In this document: positions 15,651 through 27,500 of the stretch, one piece after another
Numbering within the stretch: the stretch's first letter is position 1
How the letters are laid out: every line of letters begins with the position of its first letter
Origin: an uncultured Alistipes sp.
GTDB taxonomy: Bacteria > Bacteroidota > Bacteroidia > Bacteroidales > Rikenellaceae
Length of the DNA: 64,000 nucleotides
Assembly: GCA_910584485.1 (NCBI GenBank)
Contig: CAJUAV010000001.1
Coordinates: forward strand, 248,001-312,000
Reading direction: 5' to 3'
Notes under the pieces: generated by a model
Database searches by the model: none
What the model was told of the DNA's origin: nothing
The model's input: only the letters and a program-made list of their open reading frames with translations
Translations under genes and position numbers: made by a program

Positions 15651-16832
15651 TCAGCGATACGACTCGGCATAGATGCCGACGATCGCCTCCTCCGAAAGGG
15701 GCAAACGGTCGCCCTCGAAGAGCACGCCCATCACCTCGCGGGCATTGCGCGCAAAGGTCGGGAACTCGTCGGGCGTAATGCCGTAGTCGGACATCTTCAG
15801 GTCGGCCGCACCGCACGCCTTCAGCAGGCGGTCGAGCGCCTCGACGAACGCTTCGGGCCGCGAAGCCTCGGCCATGCCCAGCAGCCGCGCCAGTTCGACG
15901 AAGCGGTCGTCGCAGCCGTGGTTGCGCACGAAATAGTCGAAATAGGCACGACAGATCAGGATCAACCCCGCGCCATGCGGCAGCTCGGGATGGTAGGCCG
16001 AGAGGGCATGTTCGAGTGCGTGTTCGCTCGTCAGCCGCGTCAGGGTCATGACGAACCCCGAGAGGGTATTGGCGAAGGCGACCCGTGTCCGCGCCTCGCG
16101 GTCATCGCCCTGCCGCACGGCACGGGGCAGGTATTCGGCGATGTTGCGGATCGCTTCGCGGGCGTACATATCGCTCGCCAGGTTCGCACCCGTCGACACG
16201 AACCCTTCCACGCTGTGGAGAAGGGCATCGAAACCCTGAAAAGCGGTCAGCCGCGGCGGCACGGTGCGCATCAGCTCCGAGTCGACGATCGACAGAACGG
16301 GGAAAAGCGACGGATCCTGCACGAACGCCTTCTCGTGCGTATCCTCTTTCGTGATGACGCCGCCGGCATCGGCCTCCGAACCGGTGCCCGCGGTCGTGGT
16401 GACGGCGACGATCGGCAGCGGACGCCGCACGATCGGCCGCCCCTTGCCCGAGCCTACGGCGACGTAGTCCCACAGCGTGCCCTCGTTGGTCGCCAGCACG
16501 GCGATCCCCTTCGCGCAGTCCATGACGCTGCCGCCGCCGAGCGCCACCAGGAAATCGGCACCACAGCCACGCGCGGCGGCAGTTCCCGCCTCGACGTCGG
16601 CGACCGTCGGATTGGGCGTCGCGCCGTCGAAGAGGGCGGTTTCGACTCCCGCCCGATGCAGTTGTTCTTCGGTACGCGCCAGGTACCCGTTGTCACGCGT
16701 CGAACGACCGTTCGAAAGGACGATCAACGCTTTGCGGCCCGGCATCGGCTGCGCGTGCAGTTCGTTCAGAGACCCCTCGCCGAACAAGATCCGCGTGGGG
16801 AGATAATGGAAGTAATTCGGATTCGTTTTCAT
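15651..16832 (-). CDS. Iron-containing alcohol dehydrogenase, butanol-dehydrogenase type
   Basis: 393 residues. It has ALGGGSVMDCAKG (about 98-108), TTAGTGSEADAGGVIT, and metal ligands at about Asp202, His206 (FDALLHSVEGF), His271 and His286 (HALEHALSAYHPELPHG). Members reduce aldehydes or oxidise alcohols with NAD(P). It is monocistronic and faces an AraC-family regulator gene, suggesting substrate-induced expression. The substrate is unknown. It is only distantly similar to the operon enzyme at 6226-7374. Confidence 0.94.
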   Translation of the reverse strand: MKTNPNYFHYLPTRILFGEGSLNELHAQPMPGRKALIVLSNGRSTRDNGYLARTEEQLHRAGVETALFDGATPNPTVADVEAGTAAARGCGADFLVALGGGSVMDCAKGIAVLATNEGTLWDYVAVGSGKGRPIVRRPLPIVAVTTTAGTGSEADAGGVITKEDTHEKAFVQDPSLFPVLSIVDSELMRTVPPRLTAFQGFDALLHSVEGFVSTGANLASDMYAREAIRNIAEYLPRAVRQGDDREARTRVAFANTLSGFVMTLTRLTSEHALEHALSAYHPELPHGAGLILICRAYFDYFVRNHGCDDRFVELARLLGMAEASRPEAFVEALDRLLKACGAADLKMSDYGITPDEFPTFARNAREVMGVLFEGDRLPLSEEAIVGIYAESYR

Positions 16833-16855
16833 GTTGTTCGCATGTTTTGACAGGA

Positions 16856-16863
16856 CAAAAGTA
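16856..16863 (-). promoter_or_regulatory. -7 box upstream of the iron alcohol dehydrogenase
   Basis: CAAAAGTA (TACTTTTG on the minus strand), 23 nt before the start codon. I see no TTG at the right distance. Confidence 0.55.
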
Positions 16864-16990
16864 GGCTGCGCAACCGCCGCCGCGCCTACCCGTTTTACGG
16901 CGCGAGGTACCTCGATTCAGGTTTGCCGCGGGCGGCATTTCCGAATTTGCGGAAAATGCCCTTACTTTGCGAAAAAATAAGCCCGCGACC

Positions 16991-17896
16991 ATGAACGAAA
17001 CGCCCATCATCCAGGCCGACACGATCGAACGCTACAACCGCGTCTTCGGCTTCGAAACGCGCCATCCGCAGGTCGGCATCGTCCGCTTCGACAGCTCGGT
17101 TCCGCCGCTGACCCACCGCATGACCTTCGGTTTCTACGCCCTCTTTCTCAAAAAGACGGCCAACTGCCGGATCGACTACGGCAAGACGGTCTACGATTTC
17201 GACGACGAAACGGTGGTCAGCTTCGGCCCGGGGCAGACCGTCGGCATCCACCAGCCCGAAGAGGGTCCCGCGCCCGATTCGATCGGGCTGCTCTTCCATC
17301 CCGATTTTCTCCACCGCACCCCGCTCGGGGCGAAGATGAAACACTACTCGTTCTTCTCCTACGCCTCGAACGAGGCGCTGCACCTCTCGACCGAGGAGCG
17401 CATCCTCATCCAGGACTACATGGAGAAGATCGCCCGCGAGCTGCAACACCCGATCGACAAATTCTCCAAGGCGCTCATCGTCTCCAACATCGAGGTGCTG
17501 CTCAACTACTGCATGCGCTTCTACGAGCGGCAGTTCATCACGCGCGAGGAGATCAACCACGACACGCTGGCGCGCTTCGAACGGCTGTTAGACGACTACC
17601 TCGACTCCGATGCGGCCCTCCTGCACGGCATTCCGACCGTGCGGTATTTCGCCGACAAGATCTGCCTCTCGCCCAACTATTTCGGCGACCTGGTCAAGCA
17701 GCAGACGGGCAAGACGGCCCAGGAGTACATCCAGCTCAAGATGATCGCCGAGGCGAAGGAGCGGATGCTCGACCCTGCGCGCAACATCAAGCAGATCGCC
17801 GAGTCGCTCGGCTTCCAGCATCCGCAGCATTTCGTCCGCTTCTTCAAGCGGCAGGAGGGGTGCACCCCCACGGAGTTCCGCACCCGCGCCGTCTGA
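16991..17896 (+). CDS. AraC family transcriptional regulator
   Basis: 301 residues from ATG 16991; the frame extends upstream only to a TTG. The C-terminal third holds two helix-turn-helix units: VRYFADKICLSPNYFGDLVK and IKQIAESLGFQHPQHFVRFF, ending RQEGCTPTEFRTR, the AraC signature. The N-terminal ~170 residues are a cupin-like sensor (FGPGQTVGIHQPEE). It diverges from the iron alcohol dehydrogenase gene with 158 bp between, so it probably controls that gene. A weak TTACTTTG box lies at 16962-16969. Confidence 0.95.
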   Translation: MNETPIIQADTIERYNRVFGFETRHPQVGIVRFDSSVPPLTHRMTFGFYALFLKKTANCRIDYGKTVYDFDDETVVSFGPGQTVGIHQPEEGPAPDSIGLLFHPDFLHRTPLGAKMKHYSFFSYASNEALHLSTEERILIQDYMEKIARELQHPIDKFSKALIVSNIEVLLNYCMRFYERQFITREEINHDTLARFERLLDDYLDSDAALLHGIPTVRYFADKICLSPNYFGDLVKQQTGKTAQEYIQLKMIAEAKERMLDPARNIKQIAESLGFQHPQHFVRFFKRQEGCTPTEFRTRAV

Positions 17897-18070
17897 CGAC
17901 GGCAGACCGGCGGAAAACGACCGACGACGACATAGGCTGCCCAGCCCGAAAACCGCCGCCGAAACACGGGCGCCGCAGACTGCCGACGGAAAGCCCCGCC
18001 CGAAAATCGCCGCCGCGCCATCCAGCGGTCGAAAGCGTCTTGCCAACCGGCGGAAAACGACCGCCGCGAA

Positions 18071-18112
18071 AAAAAAACGGGCCGCACCCTGAAAAAGGTT
18101 CGGTCCGTTTTC
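18071..18112 (-). terminator. Terminator of groES-groEL
   Basis: Imperfect inverted repeat around AACGGGCCGCACC / GGTTCGGTCCGTT with a run of T on the minus strand at the left edge. Confidence 0.8.
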
Positions 18113-18129
18113 GTTGCGGTTCCGAGCGA

Positions 18130-19761
<1,632 letters not shown>

Positions 19762-19780
19762 AGTCGTAAGTTGTTAAGGG

Positions 19781-20050
19781 TTAGATGATAGCCAGAATAT
19801 CGTTCTGACGCATGATGAGGTACTCGGTGCCGTCGACCTGAATCTCCTGACCCGCGTACTTGCCGTAGAGGACCGTGTCGCCCTCTTTGACCTCCATGGC
19901 GACCTCCTTCGTGCCGGGGCCTACGGCCACGACCTTGCCTGCCAGCGGCTTCTCTTTGGCCGTGTCGGGAATAATCAGACCGCCTGCGGTCATCTCTTCA
20001 GCGGGATTCGGGAGAATCAGCACCCGATCCGATAAGGGTTTTACGTTCAT
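19781..20050 (-). CDS. groS: Co-chaperonin GroES (Hsp10)
   Basis: 89 residues. The sequence has VKPLSDRVLILPNPAEEMTA, then GGLIIPDTAKEKPLAGKVVA, the mobile loop that contacts GroEL, and GDTVLYGKYAGQEI. It caps GroEL and is the first gene of the operon. No CIRCE element is found upstream; instead overlapping inverted repeats lie at 20126-20188. Confidence 0.98.
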   Translation of the reverse strand: MNVKPLSDRVLILPNPAEEMTAGGLIIPDTAKEKPLAGKVVAVGPGTKEVAMEVKEGDTVLYGKYAGQEIQVDGTEYLIMRQNDILAII

Positions 20051-20125
20051 GGTTCTTTCTGTTTTGAGTGTTTATGTTTGCGTTTGTCTGTTTCGCACGG
20101 ACGTTTCATCGAGCCACAATTGGTG

Positions 20126-20188
20126 TGCCAACGCTCGGTTGGCAGAAATTTCTGTCAGTCGGAGGGGCATCGCGTGACAGATTGGCAG
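20126..20188 (-). promoter_or_regulatory. Overlapping palindromes upstream of groES (candidate heat-shock element)
   Basis: TGCCAAC / GTTGGCA form a perfect 7-bp inverted repeat with a 5-nt loop (20126-20144). Overlapping it is TGGCAGAAATTTCTGTCA (20140-20157), symmetrical except one pair. The same half-sites recur as TGACAG (20175-20180) and TTGGCAG (20182-20188). No TAnnTTTG box is visible on the groES strand, so a specialised promoter is likely. Confidence 0.5.
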
Positions 20189-20295
20189 ACCGGACGGCTT
20201 GCGACGGCGGCGCTTGGCAGACGGCGGGGCAGGGGAGGGAGGGACTCTTTCTTCGGGTCGGAGCTTGCGAAGAGACGCAGGAGCAGACGCGACAT

Positions 20296-20450
20296 GCGGG
20301 CCTTCGCGCGGCGAAGCTCCGGCCCGCCGATCCCTTTCGGGATCGATTGCAACTCGTCTGCCGGCGTTCGCCGACGGCGGCGGGACGGGTCGAGCCTGCG
20401 GGCGAGACTTGCCGTTCAGCCGCATGGGGCGACGGCGAACGGCACGCACC
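20296..20450. repeat. REP-like double hairpin and second repeat module between groES and rho
   Basis: Core hairpin at 20296-20327 (GCGGGCCTTCGC ... CTCCGGCCCGC) followed by CGATCCCTTTCGGGATCG (20328-20345). The module at about 20405-20450 (CCGCATGGGGCGACGGCGAA) matches one near 14490-14523. No gene is supported between 20051 and 20655. Confidence 0.85.
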
Positions 20451-20577
20451 GTCGTGCGAACCGAACGCGATCCGCAACCGAGCGGACACGCTTACGCTCT
20501 TCGCACGTCTGCCTCCCCGAACGCCCCCCCTCCCATGCGATTTTGCACCGAAATGCGTGCATTTTCGAATTTTGTAT

Positions 20578-20585
20578 TATCTTTG
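20578..20585 (+). promoter_or_regulatory. -7 box of rho
   Basis: TATCTTTG, predicting a leader of about 65 nt before the ATG at 20656. No TTG is seen at the standard spacing. Confidence 0.65.
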
Positions 20586-20655
20586 CAGCGAAATCATCCG
20601 ACAACCGCGACTTTCGTCCGGAACACAATCATCACACAACGACCTTACCTTATTT

Positions 20656-22296
20656 ATGCAAGACTTGGAAGCGCTCTCGGGTAAAAGCCTGGCCGAACTC
20701 CGCGAAATCGCCTCGGTGTTCGGCATCGACGGCTCGAAGCTCAAAAAGCGCGAACTGATCGCCCGAATCACCGAGAGCGGCGCCCCGACCGACGCGACGC
20801 CCCGACCGACCGACCGCGATGCCGCGCTCCCCGCGCCCGAACCGAAACGCCGCGGCCGCCGGCCCCGTCTGGCGAATGCCGAGGCAGCCGCCGAATCGAT
20901 ACACCCCCTCCCGCAAAACACCCCGACGGAGCTTTTCCCCGCCGCAGAGCCGCAGAACGCCCCGACGGCGCCCGTCGAAGCGGCCCCTTCCGAAACGGCT
21001 CCCGCCGCCGAGCCGAAGCGCCGCGGCCGCAAGCCGAAGGTGCGCCCCGAAGCGGCGGCTCCGGCCGACGAGGCGCCGCAATACGCCGCATCGGCCGACG
21101 AGCCCGTCCCGACGGTGGGGCAGGGCCATCCCGCGCTGCACATCGACCTCGACGACGAGATCATCACCAAGGACGACTACGCGGGCGAAATCGAGGGCGA
21201 AGGGGTGCTGGAGATCATGCCCGACGGCTACGGCTTCCTCCGCTCGGCCGACTACAACTACCTCAATTCGCCCGACGACGTCTACGTCTCGCCGTCGCAG
21301 ATCAAGCTCTTCGGCCTCAAGCCGGGCGACACGGTGAACGGCGCGATCCGCCCGCCGAAGGAGGGCGAAAAGTATTTCCCGCTCGTGCGCGTGAACGAAA
21401 TCAACGGCCTGAAGCCCGAGTACATCCGCGACCGCGTGCAATTCGAGTACATGACACCCCTCTTCCCGAGCGAAAAATTCTGCCTCACGGGCAACGGCCA
21501 CAACAACCTCTCGACGCGCGTCGTCGACCTCTTCGCCCCGATCGGCAAGGGGCAGCGCGCCCTGATCGTCGCCCAGCCCAAGACGGGTAAGACGGTCCTC
21601 ATGCAGTCGATCATCAACGCCATCGCCGACAACCACCCCGAGGTCTACATCATCGTCCTGCTGATCGACGAGCGCCCCGAGGAGGTGACCGAAATGGCGC
21701 GCAACTCGAAAGCCGAGGTGGTCGCCTCGACCTTCGACGAGCAGGCCTCGCGCCACGTCAAGGTGGCCGAAATGGTCCTCGACAAGGCGAAGCGCATGGT
21801 CGAGTGCGGCCACGACGTGGTGATCTTCCTCGACTCGATCACCCGCCTGGCGCGCGCCTACAACTCCGTGCAGCCCGCCTCGGGCAAGGTCCTCTCGGGC
21901 GGCGTCGACGCCAACGCCCTCCACAAGCCCAAGCGCTTCTTCGGCGCCGCGCGCAACACTGAGGAGAAGGGGTCGCTCACGATCATCGCCACGGCCCTGA
22001 TCGACACCGGTTCGAAGATGGACGAGGTGATCTTCGAGGAGTTCAAGGGCACGGGCAACATGGAGCTGCAGCTCGACCGCAAACTGGCCAACAAGCGCGT
22101 CTATCCCGCCGTCGACGTGATCGCATCGAGCACGCGCCGCGAAGACCTGCTGCTGCCGCGCGAGGTGATGAACCGCACGTGGGTGCTGCGCAAATACCTT
22201 TCGGACATGAACACGGTCGAGGCGATGGAGTTCCTGCAAAAGCAGATGAACCTCACCGAAACGAACGAAGAGTTCCTCGCCACGATGAACCACTAA
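20656..22296 (+). CDS. rho: Transcription termination factor Rho
   Basis: 546 residues, longer than the ~420 of E. coli Rho because of a low-complexity Ala/Pro/Arg/Glu insertion (about residues 40-155) with two PKRRGR(R/K)P(R/K) motifs, typical of Bacteroidetes Rho. Order: N-terminal SAP-like helical domain (LAELREIASVFGIDGSKLKK), insertion, RNA-binding cold-shock fold (GVLEIMPDGYGFLRS), Walker A AQPKTGKT (306-313), Walker B VVIFLDSITRLARAYN, and the C-terminal TGNMELQLDRKLANKR. It is a hexameric RNA helicase that ends transcription. It has its own promoter and is followed 17 nt later by the nuclease gene. Confidence 0.98.
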   Translation: MQDLEALSGKSLAELREIASVFGIDGSKLKKRELIARITESGAPTDATPRPTDRDAALPAPEPKRRGRRPRLANAEAAAESIHPLPQNTPTELFPAAEPQNAPTAPVEAAPSETAPAAEPKRRGRKPKVRPEAAAPADEAPQYAASADEPVPTVGQGHPALHIDLDDEIITKDDYAGEIEGEGVLEIMPDGYGFLRSADYNYLNSPDDVYVSPSQIKLFGLKPGDTVNGAIRPPKEGEKYFPLVRVNEINGLKPEYIRDRVQFEYMTPLFPSEKFCLTGNGHNNLSTRVVDLFAPIGKGQRALIVAQPKTGKTVLMQSIINAIADNHPEVYIIVLLIDERPEEVTEMARNSKAEVVASTFDEQASRHVKVAEMVLDKAKRMVECGHDVVIFLDSITRLARAYNSVQPASGKVLSGGVDANALHKPKRFFGAARNTEEKGSLTIIATALIDTGSKMDEVIFEEFKGTGNMELQLDRKLANKRVYPAVDVIASSTRREDLLLPREVMNRTWVLRKYLSDMNTVEAMEFLQKQMNLTETNEEFLATMNH

Positions 22297-22313
22297 ACCA
22301 ACCTCATAACCCG

Positions 22314-23090
22314 ATGAAGAAAATCCTGCTTTGCTGCTTCGCCCTGGCAGCCGTCTTCAACGCTCACGCGTGGGGACAGAAGGGGCACGACGTCACGGCG
22401 TGGATCGCCGAACAGCACCTCACGCCCGAGGCGGCGGCGGCCGTCGACCGCATCCTGGGCGGCCACTCGCTCGTCTACTACGCCAACTGGATGGACAACG
22501 CCAGCAACACCCCCGAGTACGCCTACAGCAAGACGTGGCACTACCTGAACATCGACGAGGGCGAGACGCTCGAAACGCAGCCCCGCCACCCGCAGGGCGA
22601 CGTGCTGACGGCCCTCGACGGCATCATCAAGCGCATCCGCAAGGGCAAGCTGAAGCCCGCCGAGGAGCTCGACCAGCTGCGCATGCTGATCCACCTCGTA
22701 GGCGACCTGCACTGCCCGATGCACGCGGGACGCTCGACCGACCGCGGCGGCAACCGCGTGCCGGTGCTCTATTTCGGCCGCGAGAACAACCTCCACTCGA
22801 TCTGGGACACGGCGCTCGTCGAATCAGCCCACAAGTGGAGCTACAGCGAGTGGCAGCAGCAGATCGACCGCCTCTCGCAGGCCGACGCCGAGACGCTCTG
22901 CCAGGGATCGCCCGCGGACTGGTTCCGCGAAACGGCCGCCATCACCGCGTCGATCTACAAGGTGACCCCCGCGGGCGCGAAGATCTCCTACGACTACCTG
23001 AACACAATGACCCCCGTGATCGAACAGCAGTTCCTGCGCGGCGGCCTGCGCCTCGCCTCGCTGCTCAACGCCCTCTACGGCAATCGATAA
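22314..23090 (+). CDS. Secreted S1/P1 family zinc nuclease
   Basis: 258 residues with a signal peptide cleaved at AHA before Trp20, whose amino group is a zinc ligand in this family. Further zinc-binding residues are visible in WGQKGHD (His25), YANWMDN (Asp), HLVGDLHCPMHAG and LHSIWDTALVE. Members are trinuclear-zinc enzymes that cut single-stranded nucleic acid and 3'-nucleotides outside the cytoplasm, possibly for phosphate or nucleoside salvage. It follows rho by 17 nt and may be cotranscribed, with a terminator right after it. Confidence 0.95.
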   Translation: MKKILLCCFALAAVFNAHAWGQKGHDVTAWIAEQHLTPEAAAAVDRILGGHSLVYYANWMDNASNTPEYAYSKTWHYLNIDEGETLETQPRHPQGDVLTALDGIIKRIRKGKLKPAEELDQLRMLIHLVGDLHCPMHAGRSTDRGGNRVPVLYFGRENNLHSIWDTALVESAHKWSYSEWQQQIDRLSQADAETLCQGSPADWFRETAAITASIYKVTPAGAKISYDYLNTMTPVIEQQFLRGGLRLASLLNALYGNR

Positions 23091-23116
23091 AAAAATCGGT
23101 CGGACAGACAATAAAG

Positions 23117-23153
23117 AACCGTCGCGGAGCGTTGGCCTCTGCGACGGTTTTTC
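23117..23153 (+). terminator. Terminator after the nuclease gene
   Basis: AACCGTCGC and GCGACGGTT arms with flanking GGAG/CCTC pairing and five T residues. Confidence 0.9.
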
Positions 23154-23372
23154 GTGCGGATCGATCGACAAGGATGTCAAAAACGCACATCGGCAGGGTA
23201 GTCTCGGGGCGGGCGCCGCTCGTCCGATTCGGAAGATGAGGGCCGAAAAATCGGCCCGTTTCAGTAATTTTGAAACAAAAACGCCACGAAACACTCCTCC
23301 AAAACGGCACTTTGTTCCTCGAAAGACCAACAATCGACCCAACGGAGTAGACCCGAAACGAAGAATTAAGCG

Positions 23373-23380
23373 TACTTTTG
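23373..23380 (+). promoter_or_regulatory. -7 box of the RND efflux operon
   Basis: TACTTTTG, 39 nt before the ATG at 23420. No linked regulator gene is present in the window. Confidence 0.65.
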
Positions 23381-23419
23381 CATCGGAGAAATCATACAGT
23401 CAAAATAATAAACGTAATC

Positions 23420-24568
23420 ATGAAAGGAAAATTTGTGCAAGCAGCAGCCGTGGTGTGCGCCATGGCAGCCGTCGGATGCGGTCAGGCTCCGGTGGCATCG
23501 GGTCCCGCCCAGTACGCCGTTCTCGAAGTCGCGACGACCACGCGCGAAATTCCGAGCAACTACTCGGCGACGGTGCGCGGCCGTCAGGACATCGACATCT
23601 ATCCCCAGGTGGGCGGTACGATTTCGGAGGTCTGCGTGACCGAAGGTCAGCGCGTCTCGAAAGGGCAGCCCCTCTTCATCATCGACCAGGTTCCCTATAA
23701 GGCCGCCCTCCAGACGGCCGAAGCGAACGTCGCCGCCGCCAAGGCGGGCGTAGCGACCGCGCAGCTCAACTACGAGAGCCGCAAGGAACTCTTCGCCAAG
23801 AACGTCGTCTCGAAATTCGACCTGACGACGGCCGAGAACTCGCTGCTGACGGCCAAGGCTTCGCTGGCGCAGGCCGAGGCGCAGCGCGTGAACGCCGCCA
23901 ACTCGCTCTCCTACACGGTGGTCAAGGCCCCCGCGAACGGCGTCGTGGGTACGCTGCCGTACCGCGTCGGCGCCCTGGTGAGCTCGGCGATGCCCAAGCC
24001 CCTCACGACCGTGTCGGACAACTCGGTGATGTACGTCTATTTCTCGATGAACGAAAACGGCCTGCTCGACCTGACGCGCCGCTACGGCTCGATCGACGCC
24101 ACGCTGCAACAGATGCCCGCCGTGCAGCTGCGCCTGAACGACGGTTCGATCTACCCCGAAGAGGGCCGCATCGAATCGATCAGCGGCGTGATCGACACCT
24201 CGACGGGCACCGCACAGCTGCGCGCCGCCTTCCCGAACAAGAACGGCCTGCTGCACAGCGGCAGCTCGGGCATGGTCATCCTGCCGAACACCTATACGGA
24301 CTGCATCGTCGTGCCGCAGGGCGCCACCTTCGAGCTTCAGGACCGCGTCTTCGTCTACAAGTATGCGGACGGCGTGGCCAAGTCGGCGCCGATCGAGATC
24401 GAGAAGATCAACGACGGCCGTGAGTACATCGTGCGTTCGGGCCTGCAGGTCGGCGACGTGATCGTGGCCGAGGGCGCCGCCCTGCTGCGCGAGGGTACGC
24501 CGATCGTTCCGAAACAGGCTGCCGCCGCTGCGCCCGCAGCCCAAACCGAAAACGCAAAGGAGGAGTAA
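23420..24568 (+). CDS. RND efflux periplasmic adaptor, AcrA/HlyD family lipoprotein
   Basis: 382 residues with a lipoprotein signal (AAVGC, acylated Cys20). It contains the lipoyl-like half motifs (GRQDIDIYPQVGGTISEVCV, and KAPANGVVGTLPYRVGALVS), a coiled-coil hairpin between them (about 95-160, Ala/Gln/Glu rich), and a beta-barrel with SGSSGMVILP. It links the inner-membrane pump to the outer-membrane channel. The pump gene starts 3 nt after the stop. Substrate is not predictable from sequence. Confidence 0.96.
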   Translation: MKGKFVQAAAVVCAMAAVGCGQAPVASGPAQYAVLEVATTTREIPSNYSATVRGRQDIDIYPQVGGTISEVCVTEGQRVSKGQPLFIIDQVPYKAALQTAEANVAAAKAGVATAQLNYESRKELFAKNVVSKFDLTTAENSLLTAKASLAQAEAQRVNAANSLSYTVVKAPANGVVGTLPYRVGALVSSAMPKPLTTVSDNSVMYVYFSMNENGLLDLTRRYGSIDATLQQMPAVQLRLNDGSIYPEEGRIESISGVIDTSTGTAQLRAAFPNKNGLLHSGSSGMVILPNTYTDCIVVPQGATFELQDRVFVYKYADGVAKSAPIEIEKINDGREYIVRSGLQVGDVIVAEGAALLREGTPIVPKQAAAAAPAAQTENAKEE

Positions 24569-24571
24569 ACC

Positions 24572-27500
24572 ATGAATCTGAAGAATTTTATCGAACGTCC
24601 CGTACTGGCGTCGGTCGTCTCCATCGTGATCGTCATCGCCGGTATCGTCGGACTCTTCTCGCTCCCCGTGGAGCAATATCCCGACATCGCCCCCCCGACG
24701 GTGATGGTCCGCGCCACCTACCCGGGCGCGAGCGCCGAGACGATCCAGAAATCGGTGATCGTCCCCCTCGAAGAGCAGATCAACGGCGTGGAGAACATGA
24801 TGTACATCTCCTCGACCGCCTCGTCGGGCTCGGCCGCCATCACGATCGTCTTCCGTCAGGGCACGGATCCCGACATGGCCGCCGTGAACGTGCAGAACAA
24901 GGTGGCGATCGCCTCGTCGCTCCTCCCCGCGGAGGTGACCAAGATCGGCGTGATGACGATGAAGCGCCAGACCTCGATGCTGCGCGTCATCTCGACCTAC
25001 TCGCCCGACGACCGCTACGACGAGAACTTCATCTCGAACTACGTCAAGATCAACATCGAACCCCGCATCAAGCGTATCCAGGGCGTCGGCGAGGCCTTCA
25101 CGCTCGGCTCCGACTACTCGATGCGCATCTGGCTCAAGCCCGAGGTGATGGCGCAGTACCGCATGATGCCTTCGGACATCACCTACGCGCTGGCCGAGCA
25201 GAACATCGAGGCCGCCGCCGGTTCACTGGGCGCCAACTCGGAGAACGTCTTCCAGTACACGCTGCGCTACAAGGGCCGTCTGACGACCCCCGAGGAGTTC
25301 GGCGAGATCGTCATCCGCTCGACGGCCGACGGTCAGGTGCTGCATCTGAAGGATGTGGCCGACATCGAGCTGGGCTCGGAGTCGTACGATTACAAAGGCT
25401 TCCTGAACGGCCACGTCGGCATCACGACCATGATCATGCAGACGGCCGGTTCGAACGCCACGCAGGTCGTCGAGGAGATCGACGCGATGCTGGACGAGGT
25501 GCGCAAGGAGATGCCCGAGGGGCTCGACGTGACGGGCGTCATGTCGGTCAACGACTTCCTCTACGCCTCGATCCACGAGGTCATCAAGACCCTGCTGGAG
25601 GCCTTCATCCTCGTCGTGCTGGTGGTCTACGTCTTCCTGCAGGATATCCGCTCGACGCTCGTGCCGTCGATCGCCATCCTCGTCTCGCTCATCGGTACGT
25701 TCGCCTTCCTCTCGCTGGCGGGCTTCTCGATCAACCTGCTGACGCTCTTCGCCCTCGTGCTGGCGATCGGTACGGTGGTCGATGACGCGATCATCGTCGT
25801 CGAGGCCGTGCAGGCGCGTTTCGACGCGGGCTACCGCTCGTCGAAGCTGGCGACCGTCGACGCCATGTCGGGCATTTCGTCCGCCATCATCACCTCGACG
25901 CTCGTCTTCATGGCGGTCTTCATCCCCGTCTCGATGATGAGCGGCACGTCGGGTGTCTTCTACACACAGTTCGGTATCACGATGGCCGTGGCCGTGGGTA
26001 TCTCGGCCGTCAACGCCCTGACCCTCTCGCCGGCCCTCTGCGCCCTGCTGCTGAAGCCCTACCTGACCGAGACGGGCGAGACGAAGGACAACTTCGCCGC
26101 CCATTTCCGCAAGGTCTTCAACACGGCTTTCACGGCGGTCCTGAACAAGTACAAGTTCGGCGCCCTGGCCTTCATCAAGCACAAGTGGCTCATGTGGGGC
26201 ACGCTCGCCGCGGCGCTCGCGGGGCTGGTGCTGCTCATGAACAACACGAAGACGGGTCTGGTGCCCGACGAGGACCAGGGCACCGTCATGGTACAGGTAT
26301 CGGCCGTGCCGGGTTCGACCCTGCACGAGACGGACCAGATCATGCAGACCGTCGCCCGGCGCATCCAGTCGATCCCGCAGGTCGAGAAGGTGATGCAGGT
26401 GGCCGGCTACGGCCTCATGGCAGGCGCCGGTCCGTCGTACGGTATGTGCATCATCCGTCTGAAGAACTGGGAGGAGCGTCCCGACAAGGCGGACGCCGTG
26501 AGCGCCGTGATCGGGCAGATCTACGGCCGCACGATGGACATCAAGAACGCCCAGCTCTTCGCCATCGCACCGCCGATGATTACGGGCTACGGTACGTCGA
26601 CCGGTTTCGAAATGCACCTGCAGGACAAAACGGGCGGCTCGATCAACGATTTCTACAACACCTATCTGCGTTACATCGCCGCGCTCAACCGGCGCCCCGA
26701 GATCCAGATGGCCTATTCGAGCTTCAACATCAACTTCCCGCAGTACGTCTTCGACATCGACGCCGCCCAGGCGAAGCGTGCGAACGTCTCGCCCTCGGAC
26801 ATCCTCTCGACGCTTTCGAGCTATTTCGGCAGCGCCTACGTCTCGAACATCAACCGCTTCTCGAAGGTGTACCGCGTGACGATGCAGGCCGACCAGAAAT
26901 ACCGCCTCGATCCCGCGTCGCTGAACAACATCTACATCCGTAACGCGGCAGGGGAGATGGCTCCCGCCAGCCAGTTCGTCACGATGCACAAGGTCTACGG
27001 CCCCGAGACGCTCAACCGTTTCAACCTCTACAACTCGATCGCCATCAACGGTTCGGCCGCCGACGGCTATTCGACGGGCGACGCGATCAACGCCATCCGC
27101 GAGGTGGCCGAAGAGGTGCTGCCGCGCGGCTACGGCTACGATTTCAGCGGTCTGACGCGCGAGGAGACCACCACGGGCAACAACACGGCGATCATCTTCG
27201 GCATCTGCATCCTGCTCATCTACCTGATCCTGTCGGCCCTCTACGAGAGCTACCTCATTCCGTTCGCCGTCATTCTGTCGGTACCGTGCGGTCTGCTGGG
27301 CAGCTTCCTGCTGGCCAAGGTGCTGGGCATGGAGAACAACATCTACCTCCAGACGGGTATCATCATGCTGATCGGTCTGCTCTCGAAGACGGCCATCCTC
27401 ATCACGGAGTACGCCGCCGACCGCCGCCGCGCCGGCATGACCCTGTCGCAGGCCGCCATTTCGGCCGCCAAGGCACGTCTGCGCCCGATTCTGATGACGG

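Noticed and set aside
20051..20655. Small ORFs between groES and rho with a recurring AFARRSSGPP-type peptide.
   Set aside because: The peptide is a translation of the REP-like hairpin and appears wherever that repeat occurs, so it does not mark a gene.
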